The position numbers were made by a program, and so were the translations under genes. A stretch of DNA of 64,000 nucleotides, taken from contig NC_081410.1 in the NCBI RefSeq assembly GCF_030272615.1, positions 121,396,640-121,460,639 on the forward strand, read 5' to 3'. This stretch comes from Cryptomeria japonica (lineage: Eukaryota; Streptophyta; Pinopsida; Cupressales; Cupressaceae). Below the pieces are notes generated by a model. That model saw only the letters and a list, made by a program, of their open reading frames with translations, was not told where the DNA came from and made no database searches. Shown here piece by piece: positions 59,363-64,000 of the stretch. Each line of letters begins with the position of its first letter. Position 1 is the first letter of the stretch.

Positions 59363-60055
59363 CTATAACTCTTTCAGTTTCCATTGTATGGTTGTTCTGA
59401 GTCCTGTGATCAAGGCCTCATATTCTGCTATGTTGTTTGTGCATGGAAATGTGAGCTTGTAAGACTTCGGGATGCTGTCACCTTGAGGTGTGATAAATAG
59501 AATGCCTACCCCCGAGCCATGCCTAGCATATGAACCATCAAAGTATAGTTTCCATGGTTGTGCTTCTGTGATCATGAATATCTCTTCATCGAGAAAATTG
59601 GAAATGAGAGGATGATCGCCTATGAGTGGTGCATCGACCAACTGATCTGCAGTAACTTGCCCTTTGATAGCCTTGCGGTCCACGTACTCAATGTCAAATT
59701 CACTGAGAATCATCACCCATTTGGCCAAGCGGCCAGTCAATGCGACTTTGTTGATTAAGTATTTTAGTGGATCAATCTTAGCAATGAGTTGTACTTTATG
59801 TGTTAATAGATAGTGTCTCAGTTTAGTGGTTGCCAAGATTACTGCTAGGCAAGCTCGCTCAATAGGTGTGTAATTGAGTTCATAGCCGACCAGTGTGCGA
59901 GAGATGTAGTATATAGCACACTCTTTCCCTTCTGCATTGTGTTGAGCCAGTAGCACTCCCAATGTTGTATTAGTTTCTAAAATATAGAGTAATAGAGGCT
60001 TACTCGGATCCGATGGAATCAACAATGGTGTATTCATGAGATAGTCTTTAAGCAT
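59363..60055 (-). pseudogene. Tat RNase H region with a second, archaeal-type RNase H
   Basis: The first part is the ordinary gypsy RNase H (LLLYILETNTTLGVLLAQ, then TPIERACLAVILATTKLRHY; LAKWVMILSEFDIEYVDRKA). It is followed by a separate domain: WKLYFDGSYARHGSGVGILF, then NNIAEYEALITGL. The FDGS Asp and AEYEAL Glu fit the archaeal-type RNase H that marks the Tat branch. In live elements the extra domain is thought to assist or replace the first. The frame is open for 230 codons and ends near 59363 by a stop. Confidence 0.8.
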
Positions 60056-60166
60056 CTGGAATGCTTGCTGGCATCCGGTATCCCATTGAAAGCGGATGTT
60101 CTTATGTAGCAGGTGTGTAAAAGGATGGCACTTATCTACTAGTTGTGCAATGAATCTTCGGATGGA

Positions 60167-61024
60167 CTATAGCCGCCCTTGTAATGTCCTTAGCTGATTG
60201 ATGTTCTTGGGGGGTGGCATGTCCATGATTGCTTTTCCCTTTGTAGGGTCGACCTCAATGCCTTTGCTTGAGACAATGTACCCTAGAAGCTTCCCTAAGG
60301 TTACTCCAAAGACACATTTCTTTGGGTTGAGGCGAACATGATATTGTTCCAGTATGTCAAATATTTTCTCTAATATGTCCAGATGACCTTCTCTTATGAG
60401 TGATTTTGCTAGCAAGTCGTCAACACAATCTTCCATTATGGTATGCATCATATCATGGAAGATAGTGGTCATTGCCCTTTGATAGGTCGCTCCTGCATTC
60501 TTGAGACCGAAAGGCATTACATTCCAGCAGTATGTTCCCCATGGACATGTGAAGGTCGTCTTATGCTGATCCTCTAGTGTGATCTTTATCTGATTGTATC
60601 CTGAAAAGCCATCCATGAGTGAAAGCATGACATGTCCTACTATTAGGTCCACTATGATGTCGATGTTCAGTAGGGGGAAGTCATACTTAGGACATGCTTT
60701 GTTCAGATCTCAGAAGTCTGTACAGATACAGATGCCCCCATTTGGTTTGTCGATAGGCACAATATTAGAGATCCAGTCTGCATAGTCAATTGGTCTAATG
60801 AAACCAACATCCAAAAGTTTCTTAAGTTCTGCTTTGACTAGTACTGCAATCTGGGGATGCATTTTGTGAAGTTTCTTCTTGACAGGTTTAGCTCCTTCTG
60901 TTACTGTGAGGTGATGCACGAATAAATCAAGATCAAGACCAGGCATGTTTGCATATGACCATGCGAAGTTGATTTGAATCTTTTTGAAGAACTCAACAAA
61001 CTTGGGTTGCTCCTCTAGAGTCAA
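60167..61024 (-). pseudogene. Tat reverse transcriptase, broken once
   Basis: Two frames: 61024-60710 (HLTVTEGAKPVKKKLHKMHP to PNGGICICTDF) and 60652-60167 (LMDGFSGYNQIKITLEDQHK, WGTYCWNVMPFGLKNAGATY, CVDDLLAKS). A TGA just after CTDF replaces the Arg usual in DFRDLNKACP. The catalytic block is CVDD; both Asp are kept but the usual Tyr is Cys. Confidence 0.8.
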
Positions 61025-61075
61025 AAGAGATGTCAGATGTATGTGGTGAGGAGTTTCAGGAGTCCCAACATTGTA

Positions 61076-61894
61076 TTATTTTGTTTCCTCCACCAGAATC
61101 GTTGATCGTTCCTGTTGTGTACTAGAGGGGAGAATGTCAAACCTTTCATCCTCAGAAGCCTCAGAGAGGTTTTCACCATTGGATACACTCTTTCTTTTTA
61201 CTTTTGTTGGATCAAACAGTGCCACAATATGGTTTTCACTAGAAGATCCATGTTTTAGTGTTATATTTTTGCAACTGAAAGGTTTGGCATCCACCCCAAA
61301 GTATGTTGCGCTATTAAGTTCTATGGCGAATCCAGCTTTGTAATCCCTACTTGGTATGTCATCCCGTAGTTCCAAAAAGTCAATGATCGCCTCATCCTTT
61401 TGGAAGTGGTCAAGGCATGGGGGATTAGGTTGGTTCCATTTGATGAGTTCAGGATGGATAATGGGCATTACCTCATCGATTAGGTTAAGTTCATGAGATG
61501 TGTTAGTGAGGGTCAAGACGTTGTGGTGAAGGTCGTTGATGGTACTCTCCCTATCAGAATCGGGCATAGGATGTGACGTAGGGTCTGTGGAAGATGTTTC
61601 CAATTCGGGAGCCCAAGAGCTTTTAATCCGCGCTTCTCCATAAACAGGGATGTCTTTGTGAGGTGGAGGGGGTGATACATCTTCCTCGTCTGAAGTATTT
61701 AAATGTACTGAATCAAATTCCCACTCATGTGAGTTGGTCTCTGAGTCGCTTTCCAGTATCTGATTGCTATACCATACTGGGATATCTTTTGAGTTAAACA
61801 TTGCAGGTGTGATCGATTGATGTACCTGGATAGATGGAGTGATTGGTGTTGTAGGAAGAATTATGGGGATCAATGAGTCTAATACTGGGAGCAT
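61076..61894 (-). pseudogene. Spacer region between Tat protease and RT
   Basis: A 272-codon open frame rich in Ser, Pro, Asp and Glu (HEWEFDSVHLNTSDEEDVSP), with no recognised enzyme motif. Its position between protease and RT matches the long spacer of Tat polyproteins. The frame is longer than those around it but is not an independent gene. Confidence 0.6.
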
Positions 61895-62531
61895 CAGTGT
61901 TGTTGATTCTGTTGCTTCTGCTGGAATTGGTGATGTTGTCGATACTATTGGGAATTCTGATACAGTTGTTGTTGCTATGGTGCTTTGGATGTTATTGCTA
62001 CTACTGATAGGGTCGTTGGTTTGAATGGTGAAATGATGGGTGGTGTTGCTTTTATAATCAATGGTGGCCTCTTTGTAATAGGTTGATATAGTGGTTTGTT
62101 GGGTTTTCTTTTGAATCTGAGTTTAGGCAAGAACTCCTTTTGAAATCCTAGTCTTGTGTTATCTTTGGGCTTTAATTTTGGCTGTAGCGGCCCATGTTGT
62201 CCTTGCTTGCAAGGTTACAAAGCACTTTGACCATCATAACCCATTCTTTGCATAATGAGAAGGCCTTTTCCATATTGATCTGTGGGAAGTTTAGTTTGTG
62301 GAATGTCCGTGGTGATAGGATCTTTATAGATCCATTTTGCTAAGTCCTCATCTCTGGTCTCTTCTTCTTGAATCTTTCCAAGGATGAAATTCATCAAAGT
62401 GCATGTTGGTGTGACTAGTGGTGTATGAAGTAACTGTTGAGGTTTACCATGAGTTCTTGGAGAAGTGGGAATTTGTCCAACACAAAAGAGTTGGCTTAGA
62501 TTGTACTCTCTAGGACCTTCCTATGCTATTT

Positions 62532-63620
62532 TCATCTTGAGCTTCTCTTGCTTGGGTATAGTTGTGTTTGAATTGGAAAGAGAAGCTGACTGACGTATGA
62601 TGTTGATAAGATGGCTTCTTTATTGTTGGGAACGATTATATCTAGTTGATGATTTATATTGTGATAATATGCAAAGGGATTTGCATCTCCCAGGATTATA
62701 ATTTCCACACCATTATGAGGGAGCTTGATACATTGATGGTAGGTGGATGGAACAACTTGCATGTCGTGTATCCAAGGTCTTCCTAACAACAAATTGTATG
62801 GCAGAGGAAGGTCCAGAACCTGACATATGACGTGTTTCACCACTGAGCCCACTCGGATCGGTAGCACAACTACTTCTTTGGATGAACGCTCTGCATCATC
62901 ATAGGCTTTGATTGTGATCTTGTTACGGGGATCCACTGATTCAATTGCATATCCCAGTGCTGTGACCAATTGTAGTGTACAGATATTTAGGCCTGCTCCA
63001 TTATTGATCAAGACTCGCTCGATCCTATGTTGGTTGATAAACCCTTCAATGTGGAGTGAGGCGTTATGAGGTTGCTGGAAGGATGTGTTGTCACTTTCAG
63101 AGAAAGTGAGACAAGGTGATGACCTTAGACTACCAACCATGGCTTGAAATTGATCTGTATTTAAGTTTGGAGGGACTGACGCCTCTTGGAGAGCTTGATC
63201 CAAGATTGTTTTATGCGATGGAGATAGGCGTAATAGCTCTAAGATAGATATCAGTGCGGTTATTTTATCTAATTGATCCACAAGGTTATACTGCTTTGGG
63301 ATAGATGTGGTGCCTTGTGGAGCTGCTTTTATGCTAATCTTGTCGCGACGTGTAACAACATTGCAGTTGGAACTGAGATTTTTGATGGTAATAGTTGCAA
63401 TTTGTTCACTAGCATCATACAGGTGATTCACAGTGTAATTATATGCGGCTCGCATATAATCAGTGGTATCTATATTTCTCCTTGAAGTGGAAGGACCCCT
63501 TTGATCTTGTGATGGGAGTGGATTTTTGAACATCAGATGATCATTGTTTGTTGTCTTGGGGTCATGTCCTTCGATTTTGATATCACCTCGGTCAATAAGA
63601 TCTTGAATAAGATCTTTCAA
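62532..63620 (-). pseudogene. Tat Gag C-terminus and protease
   Basis: 362 open codons. After a Gag tail the protease appears as VLINNGAGLNICTLQLVTAL; the first Asn stands where the catalytic Asp is expected, so it would be inactive. Downstream come GSVVKHVICQVLDLPLPYNL, then LLGRPWIHDMQVVPSTYHQC, then IKLPHNGVEIIILGDANPF, typical of Tat elements. A TGA at 63621-63623 cuts it from the Gag knuckle. Confidence 0.8.
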
Positions 63621-64000
63621 TCAGTGACAATTGCTTGTCTCGTGTCCTTTTCTTTGATGAAAATCGCAATGTTCAGTATCCCTCCACCATGAAGGTTTGA
63701 CTTGAGGTTCGTAATTTGATATTTTGGGTAAGGTCACCAGATTTTGAGAAACCAATTGGCGTAACACCGTTTTAATGGGTTCCCCTAAGGGAGTGTATGT
63801 TCACTTTGGTTTAAAATTTTGTTGACGTTGTCTAGGTTCCTCTTGAGGTATGTTGCGTCCTTGATTTGGAAGAGCAATTGTGTTATTCTTGGGTGGGGGT
63901 TCTGTCCTGCGAATCGGACCACAGGTTGTGCACTTTTGATAGTTCTAGCATCCACAACCCTGTCATTGACGACATTTTTATTTTTGCTCCAGAAGTTCGG
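63621..64000 (-). pseudogene. Tat Gag zinc-knuckle region, continues past the window
   Basis: CDFHQRKGHETSNC (C-x2-H-x4-H-x4-C) preceded by a Trp-rich phrase (KPSWWRDTEH), the Tat-style knuckle. Stops occur upstream and directly after the knuckle. Confidence 0.65.

Larger units (their letters stand above)
53612..64000 (-). mobile_element. Ty3/gypsy Tat-lineage element, 3' LTR and most of the interior
   Basis: Minus strand. The 3' LTR lies at 53612-57450, the polypurine tract just above it, then integrase, RNase H (two types), RT, a long spacer, protease and the Gag end, running past the window edge. Tat-type traits are the very long LTR, a CxxH-type Gag knuckle, the protease context LLGRPWIHDMQVVPSTYHQC, and a second archaeal-type RNase H after the normal one. 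The copy is dead: many stops, and active-site Asp residues in protease and integrase are Asn. The 5' LTR must lie beyond 64000. Confidence 0.85.

Overview
This is a nuclear plant window with coding islands scattered in AT-rich, repeat-laden DNA. One gene has a 26-kb intron packed with retroelements, which suggests a seed plant with a very large genome, most likely a gymnosperm such as a conifer. That assignment is inference; no species is named by the sequence.

Layout. 1-281: last visible coding stretch of an unrecognised plus-strand gene. 1412-1889: a short non-autonomous hAT element with exact 8-bp target duplications. 2847-3086: C-terminal zinc-binding remnant of a second LINE type. About 5.8-10.9 kb: a decayed L1-type LINE (ORF1 with zinc knuckle, reverse transcriptase, RNase H) carrying an LTR-like insertion. 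11.8-12.5 kb: a broken, unclassified coding sequence. 16.4-47.5 kb, minus strand: one host gene of the 'plant protein 1589' (A_thal_3526) family. I traced nine coding exons (368 codons) with matching splice phases, plus a 5'UTR intron and a short uORF. Its third coding intron (19007-45178, 26,172 bp) holds a multi-zinc-knuckle gag remnant, a complete chromodomain-type Ty3/gypsy element (24058-31556, TSD TATAA), a tRNA-derived SINE-like unit and an old minus-strand Ty1/copia element. 47.6-53.3 kb: AT-rich intergenic DNA with two isolated ORFs. 53.6 kb to the window end, minus strand: a Tat-lineage Ty3/gypsy element with a 3.8-kb LTR and two RNase H domains, decayed; its 5' end lies outside the window.

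Only the 1589-family gene looks like a functional host locus. Every retroelement reading frame seen is interrupted. Where the ancestral codon can be guessed, most inactivating changes in the Tat, gypsy, copia and LINE frames are C:G to T:A transitions, as expected from decay of methylated DNA. I found no bacterial-type system, CRISPR array, rRNA gene or clearly functional tRNA gene.
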